The notes beneath the pieces were generated by a model. The model was not told the DNA's origin and did no database searches. It saw only the letters and a list, made by a program, of their open reading frames with translations. Position numbers and translations under genes: made by a program. This document shows, in pieces, positions 35,021 through 44,164 of a DNA stretch of 64,000 nucleotides. Source of the DNA: Mauremys mutica (taxonomy: Eukaryota; Chordata; Testudines; Geoemydidae); NCBI RefSeq assembly GCF_020497125.1, contig NC_059075.1:65615321-65679320 (forward strand), written 5' to 3'. Positions within the stretch are counted from its first letter, which is position 1; each line of letters opens with the position of its first letter.

Positions 35021-36914
35021 CTACACATTACATTCTTGTCATTCAAGTGTTGACTTCTTTCTTTGGAGGGATCAGGAAAAGGGAGAATTGGGTTTGACTC
35101 TTATTCTGCAGCTGAGGAATAAGGAACAAAACTCTTTCCTTTGAAAGGTACAAACTAACCCTGATTCCAAATTATTACATGTAGATTCAGTGTTCTAAAT
35201 GTAATGTATAGTTCATACAATGACAGATATAGCAACTTGCTGAGGGGATTGTGTAGCCCACACTTCAGAGGTCTTAGCCAATGTTCTCTTCACTCATTAC
35301 CGGTCATAAGGCCGTTTGAAAGGAAATGAGAGGAGACAAACAGCCAAAGACTACTTAGGCAGGAGAGGATGTGGCCAAAAGAACAGAAGTGAGTCTCAGA
35401 TTTTTCCATCGGTGTCTGGCTCTGAGGAAGAATAATGGCTGAACATGCACAACCTGTTAAGCTTTTCCTATGGTAGTTTCTTGCACAGCTAATGAATGCA
35501 CTAATAACAGACAATGACAAAGGCCCAAAAAGTCAGACAGCTACCGGATGAGCTATGTTGAAAAAACAGCACTTACCAGCCCTAAACACAAAAGCACCAT
35601 CCTCAGCAAAACCCAGCACCAGAAAAAAAAACCACAGTCACAGCAATACATTAGTGTAATAACAGTATTACTGAATGATGTATGGAACATGCTAATCAAG
35701 AAGTACAAGTGCACTTGGATGGAGTATGGATGAAATTGTGATAGTACTGACATCTGATGTACCCAGAGTAGAAAAATGAATCAAATGGCAGGAGCATTTT
35801 TCCCCATTAATATTGCAGATCACACAACAATTATTTTACAGTGATATTAGTGAAATAGCAGCAGTCACAGAAACTGAATAAATGTATAAGTGTAAAAACT
35901 ATGTGAGGAATGGAAAACTGGTGAACATACAAGTAAAATCACATTTTCAGGACTGGATAAAGAGTCTCAAATGGAACCAATGCCCTCAATTCTGGATGAT
36001 GAAACCAGAGGCCTCCTTCAAAGTACATGTCCCAGATGAGCCTTATGGTGGTGGTTGGACCTTTCAGATTATGGTAGCTATATCTGATGGTAAACAACTA
36101 CAGCTACTTTTCAATTAGCAGCTTAAATGAATTTATATCACATTTAAAACCAAAACCAAAACCCATAATTACTCAGAGAACTGTACTAGGTTAACACTCA
36201 TGTTCCAGATCTAACATGCAACAACCAAATCCAAACCAGGGTTATCAAAAACAGCAAGTTCAAAGCTTGGAGCTGTGGATGCAACCCAAATTATTTTCCA
36301 GCATATGAAAATTATCTGAGATCACAATCATGCAGTGGAAAACAAAATCTTGGAATGTGACAACAGCATATTTCCCTTATTTATAACCATTTTGTTAATC
36401 AAAGAAATGAGTAAAAATAATTTAAAATCAGGAATGTTCTATATACACAAACGTTATTTGTGCTGAATGACTTAACCTAATAAAACTCAGCATTTCTCTC
36501 AGGGCACAGATAAACAGATGGTAGATCATAGTTCTTCCTGATTTATGCAGGAAATTTCATTTTTAGCAGAACCATACAGCAGTTTCCCACACTGTATAGA
36601 AAACGTTCTCAGTGTTTTACTGTTCCTTATAGAGAGACCCAATTCCATAGTCCACAGACACACAAATCTGAAAATAAATCAATGCTCTCATAGCTATAAT
36701 TTAAGATTGCTTTTCCTTCAGCTTTAACTCCCCCACCCCCAGAGTACTTCAAAATGAGACATTTTATCACATTAAATCCATCTATTTAAAAAAAAATAAA
36801 AACAACACTTCGGGTTTTATGGTACAGTTTTATAAGTTAAGCTTCATATGCTGCCAACTGAGATACATCACCTGTCAGGATTTCAAGTCATCTCCACCTC
36901 CCGTTTTAAGCACT
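35021..36914. other. Intronic sequence, nothing recognised
   Basis: AT-rich, no repeat end recognised. The first part of the open frame at 36819-36914 belongs to no recognised family. Confidence 0.4.
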
Positions 36915-37517
36915 CTGATTCTTAAATACTTCAAATATCTTGGTAGTTACATATCGGCTGATGGCAATATTCAGAAGGAGATATCTACCAGAATTGGTCT
37001 TGCAGCATATGCATTCTATAGACTTCAGAATATTTGGAGGTCAACCATCTTGCAAATGAAAACCAAGGTAGAGATCTACAGGTCGAACGTCTGCTCTGTG
37101 TTGCTCTATGTAGCGGAAACATGGAGGACCAACAAGAATATAGAAAGTCGGCTTCGGGGCTTTGAAGGAAGGTGTCTTAGGCAAATTCTTAACATACATT
37201 GGCCGCAACGTATCACCAATGTTGAAGTGAGCCGATTAACGGGCATCAACAATATAGTGGATGAAGCCAAACAACGAAGATCGAGGTGGCTGGGGCATGT
37301 GTTGAGAATGGATGCTGACAGACACCCTCGTATTGCCCTACGATGGACACCACAAGGAAGAAGGAGGAGAGGTAGACCATTGGGGACATGGCGAAGGACC
37401 ACTGAAGAGGAAATGAAAGGTATGGGAATGAAGTGGGATGAAATCTGCTGTCTCGCTCAAGAACAAAATGAATGGAGGAGAGTGGTTGGCGCCTTATGCT
37501 CCACAGGGAGTGAATAA
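36915..37517 (+). pseudogene. RTE-type LINE ORF, C-terminal region, open reading frame
   Basis: An uninterrupted frame, 36819-37517 in all, of which the part from about 36920 is recognisable. It reads FKYLGSYISADGNIQKEIST, LLYVAETWRTNKNIESRLRG, LRQILNIHWPQRITNVEVSR, RRSRWLGHVLRMDADRHPR and RRRRGRPLGTWRRTTEEEMK, ending ALCSTGSE. The order YLGS...ILxIHWP...RRxRWLGHxLRM...GRRRRGRPxxTWRR...LCST is the C-terminal tail, downstream of the RT catalytic core, seen in RTE-type and related endonuclease-reverse transcriptase proteins. The catalytic RT boxes and endonuclease are missing (5' truncation). A (GAA)n run follows the stop codon directly, a typical short-repeat 3' tail. Absence of stops over about 200 codons suggests a fairly recent insertion. 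Confidence 0.8.
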
Positions 37518-37533
37518 GAAGAAGAAGAAGAAT
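37515..37533 (+). repeat. (GAA)n tail of the RTE-type insertion
   Basis: TAAGAAGAAGAAGAAGAAT overlaps and follows the stop codon of the RTE frame; it probably marks the 3' end of that insertion. Confidence 0.7.
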
Positions 37534-37534
37534 A

Positions 37535-37826
37535 TCCCATAGTAACCATTAACATGTTTATAATTTTACCTTTTGGCTAATTCATTTTTCTCTAGTACCT
37601 GTGTTATTGCCTATCTTTAGTATAAGGAATGCAATAGTAAATGGTAACGCTAAATTACATGCAAAAGGCCATTTAAAAATTTGTAATGAATCCACTGTAT
37701 GGAAGAACAATATATTGGATAAGGGTCGTAAAGCATGTAATTTTTAGACAGGTATTTTTAGTAAATTGAATAAGTAAATAATTGCTTCACTATTAAAAAT
37801 ATGAATTGCAAGCTGTATTAGTATTG
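37535..37826. other. Intronic sequence, nothing recognised
   Basis: AT-rich spacer between the RTE insertion and the hAT element. Confidence 0.4.
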
Positions 37827-37834
37827 GTCTAGTC

Positions 37835-39484
37835 CAGAGGTCGGCAACCTATGGCACACGTGCCAAACGTGGCACACAAGCGAATTTTGCCTGGCACGCA
37901 GCTGCCAGCCGGAGTCCCAGCTGCTGGCCCTGCTCAGCCCGCTGAGTGAACAGAACGCCAGGCCGGCGGGTTCTGCGGCTCCCGGGAGTGTGAGCTGCCA
38001 GGATGCGGGGCCCTGAGCCTGCTGTGGGAGGGGTGGTGTCAGCTCACACTCCCAGGAACCGCAGAGCCCGAGCGCGGCGAGGGGAGAGCCGGGGGGCGCA
38101 CGGGACCGCCGCTCGCATGTATCCGCTGCAGGAGCTCCCTCCCAGGGGGGGCACCAGACCACAGCCCAGGCAGGCGCGCCCCCCTGGCTCCCCGCTCACC
38201 ATGCTCGGATTTTGCAGCTCCCGGAAGTGTGAGCCACCACCGCCCCTCCCACAGATCCCACCCTCCCGCTGCCTCAGCACTCTGCGGGGGAGGGCTGTGC
38301 ACACAGCAGCCCGGCAGCATGTTTTGCCTCCACGTGGAGCCAGCATCTAACCCGCATGGGCCTGGTAAGGGGAGTCCCGGGGGGCAGTCAGGGAGCAGGG
38401 GGAGGGTTGGATGAGTCGGGAGTTCTGGGGGTCCTGTCAGGGGGTGGGGAGTGGTTGGATGGGGTATGGGAGTCCTGGGGGTCTGTCTGGGGGCGGGGGA
38501 TTGGGGCAGTCAGGGGACAGGTAGGGTCCTAGGGGGGTAGTTAGGGTAGAGGGGTCTCAGGAAGGGGCAGTCAGGGGACAAGGAGCAGGGGGGCATTGGG
38601 GGTTCTGATGGGGGCAGTCGAGGTGGGAAGTGGAAGGGAGTGGATGGGGCGGGGCTAGGGCAGGGCTCGCCCCTCTTTTTTGATTGTTGAAATATGGCAA
38701 CCCTGGGCGAGGGGAGAGCCGGCGCCCACATATATCCACTGCAGCCTGCAGGAGACCCCGAGGGGGCACCGGGCCGCAGCCTGGGCAGGAGGGGTGGGGG
38801 AGTGCAGCTACTCCCCGCTAGCGGCGCTGCCACCTTTGCAGGGCTGCTGCCCCCCTGCACCGCACTGGCTCCTCCATGGCTGGGGCTCGCTGCTGCCGCA
38901 AGTGGGACACTCTGGCTCTCCAGTGCCTCCGGAAGGCGGCTCCTTCCTGCTGAGCTGCTGCAGCGGCCCAAGACCGGCAAAGCCAGTGAGTGGACTCGGG
39001 GCGGGGGCCACCGGGGTGGGGAGGGCTTGCAGGGGGGCTGTGCACCCTCCATGGGAGTTCAGGGGGGAACCTGGTCTGGGGAGCAGCCCCTGGGCACAGC
39101 TGGCCCCTGGGCAGGCTGGCCCCTGGGGTCTATAAAGGCTAGTTGGGATTTGCCCCTCAGTGAACCGATGTGCGGGGGGGGGCACAAGGTGGAAGTTTCC
39201 TAGGGCGCAAAATATCCTTGCACCGGCCCTGCCCCAGGGGGTGCCTGCACCCCAGGTTAAGAACCACTGCACTAAACTAATAAGATCTGCATTTTAATTT
39301 AATTTTAAATGAAGCTTCTTAAACATTTTAAAAAACTTGTTTTCTTTACATACAACAATAGTTTATAGACTTATAGAGAGAGACCTTCTAAAAACATTAA
39401 AATGTATTACCAGCACGCAAAACCTTAAATCAGAGTGAATAATGAAGACTCGGCACACCACTTCTGAAAGGTTGCCGACCCCTG
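37835..39484. mobile_element. Non-autonomous hAT element, GC-rich, with nested hAT fragments
   Basis: Ends CAGAGGTCGGCAACCT and AGGTTGCCGACCCCTG are terminal inverted repeats. GTCTAGTC flanks both sides (37827-37834 and 39485-39492), an exact 8-bp hAT duplication. The middle, 37900-39250, is very GC- and CpG-rich. It contains an internal duplication: GCGAGGGGAGAGCCGG and TATCC(A/G)CTGCAG occur near 38080 and near 38705. Two further hAT-like ends lie at 39199-39231 (CTAGGGCGCAAAATATCC... CACCGGCCCTG) and up to 39269 (CCAGGTTAAGAACCACTG), so other elements inserted or recombined inside. No transposase was recognised; the long open frames here come from GC bias. Confidence 0.92.
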
Positions 39485-39545
39485 GTCTAGTCATTATGTT
39501 TCATATAGCAAATTTTTATATATTTTTATATATTACATCTACATA

Positions 39546-39660
39546 GGGTGACCAGACAGCAAATGTGAAAAAATGGGACAGGGGTGGGGGGTAATAGGAG
39601 CACATATAAAAGACCCAAAAATCAGGACCGTCCCTATAAAATTGGGACATCTGGTCACCC
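39546..39660. mobile_element. TA-flanked MITE family A, short copy
   Basis: 115 bp, ends GGGTGACCAGACAGCAAATG and ACATCTGGTCACCC, TA on both sides (39544-39545 and 39661-39662). Nearly the same layout as 18266-18392. It lies about 200 bp beyond the RGS6 splice donor. Confidence 0.85.
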
Positions 39661-39862
39661 TACAGTTACAAAAAAGTAATACTTGCAAGCATAGAGAAAC
39701 CAACGTCAGTCTTCAAATCTTATAGTATAAGTATTTGCTGCCCTATGAAATGTTACATACATGCTCTCAAATAGAATAAAATATATATTTAACTTTTAAA
39801 GGGTCAATAGGATCCTTCCACAGATGGTACAAAGTTTTTATGAACAAACCCAGCTTCATTAC

Positions 39863-39946
39863 CTTTCTGTAGACAATCATATTTGGAGAACTCTCCTCTG
39901 GGTCAGCAGTTTCCACATTACTTTGATCAGTGGCTCCTTGGGCCAT
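39863..39946 (-). CDS. RGS6: RGS6, first coding exon (codons 1-28)
   Basis: The minus strand reads ATG at 39946-39944 and 28 codons without a stop: MAQGATDQ at the start and ADPEESSPNMIVYRK at the end. It closes with AAG followed by the splice donor GTAATGAAG, leaving phase 0. The human RGS6 N-terminus also begins MAQG and contains ADPEESSPNMIVY, from family knowledge; its paralogue RGS7 has ADESPNMLVYRK there, so RGS6 fits better. RGS6 is an R7-family GTPase-activating protein for Gi/o alpha subunits. It works as a complex with G-beta-5 through its GGL domain and is anchored through its DEP domain, mainly in neurons and heart. The next exon should start the DEP domain and lies beyond 39862, not found here. 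The neighbours are transposons: a hAT element and a TA-MITE on the 3' side and a CR1 on the 5' side. Confidence 0.9.
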
Positions 39947-39967
39947 GCTTAACAGTTGTCACTCACA
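39947..39967 (-). other. RGS6: RGS6 5' UTR part of the first coding exon, with splice acceptor
   Basis: On the minus strand TTCTTGTCCTTGCAG precedes the exon, so the acceptor AG lies at 39969-39968. The 21-nt leader TGTGAGTGACAACTGTTAAGC, given here as ending GTTAAGC before ATG, contains an in-frame stop (TAA is two bases off frame, TGA upstream), so no longer N-terminus is implied. An upstream noncoding exon must exist beyond 39968; it was not identified. Confidence 0.75.
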
Positions 39968-40489
39968 CTGCAAGGACAAGAATAGAATACAATGGAACAT
40001 CAAGTCACATAGAAGTATGATAAGATACATTCCAAATTCAAAGATAGATATACAAGAGAGAAAGGGACAGAGAAATGCGCTCTGATCTCATTCCTGCATA
40101 GATTTGTCACACTCACTCACAGAATAGCTTGGATATGTGAGACAGAGAAACATTTTCATTTTAATGAAACACTCAAAGAACAAGAAATAGTTAGCCACAA
40201 ACAATTGTCTTTATCAAATAGCTGTCTTTCTCCATTTCCGGCATGACATTGTAAGACCCTTTTCAGAAATGGGGAGATAAGTGTTTTGCACAAAACTTCC
40301 TTCCCTTACAATAAACCCCCAAAAAATAGCGCATTACTGATTGGTATCTTCTTAGGAATTTATTTCTTTTCCTTATATGCTGTATGTGCCTGAGACACCC
40401 CAAATCAAATTCAAAAAGCAGAGAAAGAATACACTTGAATGAATTTCACAGGAACAAGTCAAATTGCCACTGTTCGTAAGGGGGAATCT

Positions 40490-41276
40490 CATTGGTAGAA
40501 ACAACAAGGACAAGTGCAGAGTCCTGCACTTAGGACGGAAGAATCCCATGCACTGCTACAGACTAGGGACCGAATGGCTGGGCAGCAGTTCTGCAGAAAA
40601 GGACCTAGGGGTTACAGTGGACAAAAAGCTGAGTATGAGTCAACAGTGTGCCCTTGTTGCCAAGAAGGCTAATGGCATTTTGGGTTGTATAAGTAGGGCC
40701 ATTTCCAGCAGATCAAGGGATGTGATCATTCCCCTCTACTCAGCACTGGTGAGGACTCATTTGGAGTACTGTGTCCAGTTTTGGGCCCCACACTACAAGA
40801 AGGATGTGGATAAATTGGAGAGAGTCCAGCGGAGGGCAACAAAAATGATTAGGGGGCTGGAGCACATGACTTATGAGGAGAGGCTGAGAGAACTGGGATT
40901 GTTTAGTCTGCAGAAGAGAAGAATGAGGGGGGATTTGATAGCTGCTTTCAACTACCTGAAAGGGGGTTCCAAAGAGGATGGATCTAGACAGTTTCAGTGG
41001 TAGAAGATGACAGAACAAGGAGTAATGGTCTCAAGTTGCAGAGGGGGAGGTTTAGGCTGGATATTAGGAAAAACTTTTTCACTAGTAGGGTGGTGAAGAA
41101 CTGGAATGGGTTGCCTAGGGAGGTAGTGGAATCTCCTTCCTTAGAGGTTTTTAAGGTCAGGCTTGACAAAGCCCTGGCTGGGGTGATTTAGTTGGGTTTG
41201 GTCCTGCTTTGAGCAGGGGGTTGGACTAGATGACCTCCTGAGGTCCCTTCCAACCCTGAGATTCTATTCTATGATT
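40490..41276 (+). pseudogene. CR1 LINE, ORF2 reverse transcriptase C-terminus and 3' UTR
   Basis: Translates to [37 protein letters not shown], then [40 protein letters not shown] and [16 protein letters not shown] frameshift near 40990 separates this from [40 protein letters not shown] and a stop near 41190. The 3' UTR has the same GGTTGGACTAGATGACCTCC text as the copy at 24004. It ends in the CR1 short repeat ATTCTATTCTATGATTG. The 5' part, including endonuclease and the RT core, is missing. Low divergence suggests a fairly young insertion, about 0.5 kb from the RGS6 exon. Confidence 0.93.
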
Positions 41277-41504
41277 GTCATGGATGCATGGCACATCAAC
41301 ATCAATCCAGCTTCCTCAGTGTCAAGATCACAGTTTGAGTCTCAGCATCTGTACTGGTTATGAACCTGTTAGTTATGAACTATAAAGACTGCAAAAGCGA
41401 CAGGAGGCATTATTGCCCAGAGGAGGCCAACCTCAACCCAAAGGATAATAGGTTTGTCTGTAAACTAAAAGCTCCAGTCTACATGTGATTTATTAGGCAC
41501 TTAG

Positions 41505-41600
41505 GCTGAAATTTTCAAAAGCAACTAAGTGTCTTTGGAACACAAGTCCCATTGAAAGTCACTTTGGATCTTTTGAAAACCCAGCCTTAATGTTTTTCTC
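41505..41600. repeat. Palindromic interspersed repeat (family C), copy 1
   Basis: GGCTGAAATTTTCAAAAGC and GGATCTTTTGAAAACCCAGC are reverse complements at the two ends, with AAGTCCCATTGAAAGTCACTT in the middle simplified here to CCCATTGAAAGTCAC. A second copy is at 62395-62505. Confidence 0.55.
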
Positions 41601-41934
41601 CTACATCAGTGGTTCTCAAAGCATTCAATAGGGTGAACTCATGTTACAACAGACAATAGTTTGGAGGCCTATCTCCCATTCAGCCATAGAGAAGGTAAGA
41701 GCAGTCATTACCCCCTGGGCCTATTCACAACATCCAGGTTGATAACCCATGCTATAAAGATCTGATTCTTTGACCACTAAAGTCAATGAGAGTCTTTCCA
41801 TTGACTTCAATGGCCATTATTACGTAGTAAGAATTTTTTAGACCATGAAGTTTCCATTCCTACAGGTCATTTAGCATACTAACATCCTGTTCCACTTGTG
41901 ATTTCTTCTCTTTAATTTAATAGCATAGGCCTGC

Positions 41935-42278
41935 TAGCCTGTCTGTCCCCAGCCCAGGAAGAACTAACACCACAGACAAGTCTCTTTCACGCCCTTCCCT
42001 CAATGCATGATTAATTCACATTTTTTTAAAAACAATCACAAAATAACACAAAAAAGCTCTTCCCCAGAGCAACAGAGGCTGCAGGGGCCCAGAGACCTTT
42101 AATTCTACACCTTTCCCTCTACTCCCTGGCCAATTGCAGGAACCAGCTTCCCTTTCCCAACTCTTCTCCCCAACTGAGCCACTTTCTGGCTTTTATAATT
42201 GCTGGGTCTGACAACTGAACAGTGCTGGCTGGCCCCAGGACCCCCAGCCCTTAAAGGGACAGACCATCCTCTTACAGA
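41935..42278 (-). mobile_element. Probable solo LTR, reverse orientation
   Basis: The reverse complement starts TGTAAGAGGATGGTCTGTCC and CTTTAAGGGCTGGGGG, similar to the LTR-like element at 34523. A TATA-like TTATAAAAGCC follows near 42192. The other border is uncertain. Confidence 0.45.
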
Positions 42279-43040
42279 TAAGTAACGAGAACTGAAATTT
42301 TAAATCCATTGGTGCTATTTCCAGAGGAATGACATTGCTGGTGGAGGTTGTCTCACCATCTGTCTTAGTTACCTTAATGGTTTCAGTATTACCTCCACAA
42401 TGGCTTTGATCAAGGCATGGGGCTTATGAATTAGTTTTAACATATCCAGGCATCAGTCTAGTGTGAGCTAGCTGTAAATGTCAGCATCTACAGTTCCTAA
42501 ACATACAAATTACTAGATACTACCTAGACAATTCAGTGACTGGTGCTCTCTCTATATAGAGACACCTTTGAGCAGCCAAACATTTTACTTAAAAAAGCTC
42601 AAGGGGGCAGAGTCAGTATTTTAGAGCAGATTCTGAGGCAGCACAAAGGGGTGGAAGCCACCTGCGAGACTCCTGTTGGGGAGTTCATTAGCATGGGGCA
42701 GAAGGTGTAGAGTTGGCAGAGGCAGTTCCTACACCTGCTCTGCTGCAGCCTCTGATGTAGTGGGCGTGGCGTGGGCAGGGCAGGAAGAGGAAGTGCACTT
42801 TGTTCCAGCCATCCCCCACTGGTGGGTGGTCCATAGGGAATTGTTCCCAGATGATACAAGTTACAGCAGCCCCTACACTTCTCTAACCTGGGCTAAAGCC
42901 CAGAACTAGGAAGTATAACTGGTTGTTGGTTTTAAATTTCTCCTCCTTTTCTCTTTTCCTGGACTGCTCTGTTTTTAGAAGGTCTCTCTCTGTGTGGCTG
43001 TGGAGGGGAGGGGAGCCATCCTTTCCTACACACTCCCTTA
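42279..43040. other. Intronic sequence, nothing firmly recognised
   Basis: The part from 42600 to 42900 is GC-richer and may be an old repeat, but no ends were identified. Confidence 0.35.
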
Positions 43041-43054
43041 GGCTTAGTAAGAGG

Positions 43055-43260
43055 TCGTCAATCTATTATTTATTATTTGTATTATCGTGGCACATAGAAG
43101 CCTTAGTCATGGACCATGAACCCATTGTGCTCAGGGATAGAAACAGACAAGTCCCTGCCCCAAAGAGCTTAGAATCTAAATATAAGACAAGTGACAACAG
43201 ATGGATACAGGAGACCAGGGAGCACAAGGAAACAGTGAGACAATATTAGTCAGCATAATA
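43055..43260 (+). repeat. Interspersed repeat (family B), copy 2, longest
   Basis: TATTATTTATTATTTGTATT, then GGCACATAGAAGCCTTAGTC, ATGGACCATGAACCCATTGT and CCTGCCCCAAAGAGCTTAG. It continues with ACAAGTGACAACAGATGGAT and ATATTAGTCAGCATAATAG. The copies at 51735 and 54925 share only the first 120 bp or so. Confidence 0.65.
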
Positions 43261-43749
43261 GTATGTGGTTTCAGCGCACCAGCAGCCTACCCATTGCAGT
43301 GATGCATTCAGGAATCTTGACAAAGGAGAGTCTCCTTTCCTTTCCTCCCTGCAGCTCCCATAGCTCAGCAGGGAAGTAGGTAATGGAGCAAGCAGCATTA
43401 CTCTCTTCTCCCCCGCGTGATGCAGCCCGCATAAAACTGCTGAACAGCCAGAAAAAGACAGCAACTACTCAGAGTTCTCCCAGATCATACCCAAGCTGCT
43501 TCTGAGGCTGCAGAGGAAGCAGTAGGAGGCAACTGCAGAGGTGGTGCCTCCGCTCCATAGTGACAGGCTTGATTCTAACACATCAGTTTAAAAATTGCAG
43601 AGTGTAATTCAGAGAGGAAATTTAACTTCAGACTTAACAAAGTTGTCCTCAAGAGCCAGAGGTTTGACATCACTGCCTCAGATGGATTAGGCACTTGTGG
43701 GAGTGTGTCATGAGCCACAAATAATAAGCACAATGGCTCACACCTATCT

Positions 43750-43940
43750 GTTCCTGACTTTAATATTAGAGCTGACTGAAAAACAGAATTTCCATTCCCC
43801 AGAAATTCCAGTGCTTCAACATGTTTTCATTAAAAAAAAAAAGGTGGGGGGGGGGGCAAATATTTTAACTTTCCACAGAATGAGAAGTTCAGTTTGGAAA
43901 CATTGACACATTTCATTGTAACATTTTTAATCTAAAGGAA
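43750..43940. repeat. Old SINE-tail-like repeat
   Basis: AGAGCTGACTGAAAAACAG, AATTCCAGTGCTTCAACATG and an A-rich run, with TTTCATTGTAACATTTTTAA. It resembles the tail part of the repeat near 46850-47020 in reverse orientation. Diverged. Confidence 0.35.
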
Positions 43941-44164
43941 ATTGTGACAGATATGACAAATGCAGGCATATATTTGAGATGGTTGCATCAACTTTATAAA
44001 TGTTATCAGCATTCCAATAGTTTAGAATATGCTCCAAAGGGAAAGTCCAGGATACACTTAAAATCTCTTCATCAAATGAGGATACTCCACCAGAGAAGGA
44101 GAATGCGCATCATAGAAAGAGTCATCCAAACATCCAGAGAGAATTAGCTTCAAAACAGGGTGGG

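Larger units (their letters stand above)
1..39862 (-). other. RGS6: RGS6 intron 3' of the first coding exon
   Basis: Inferred intron. It begins at the GTAATG donor directly after the coding exon at 39863-39967 on the minus strand and runs off the low-coordinate end of the window. I looked on the minus strand for the next RGS6 coding segment, the start of the DEP domain, and did not recognise it. The interval is filled with transposable-element relics and AT-rich unique sequence, as expected for one of the very long introns of this gene. Confidence 0.75.

Noticed and set aside
38003..39272. Many long open frames on both strands
   Set aside because: They lie in the GC-rich hAT composite, where stop codons are rare in every frame; proline-, glycine- and alanine-rich translations reflect composition.
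1..39862. A second RGS6 coding exon (DEP domain start)
   Set aside because: Looked for on the minus strand by its expected protein pattern and not recognised; a systematic translated search would be needed to exclude it.
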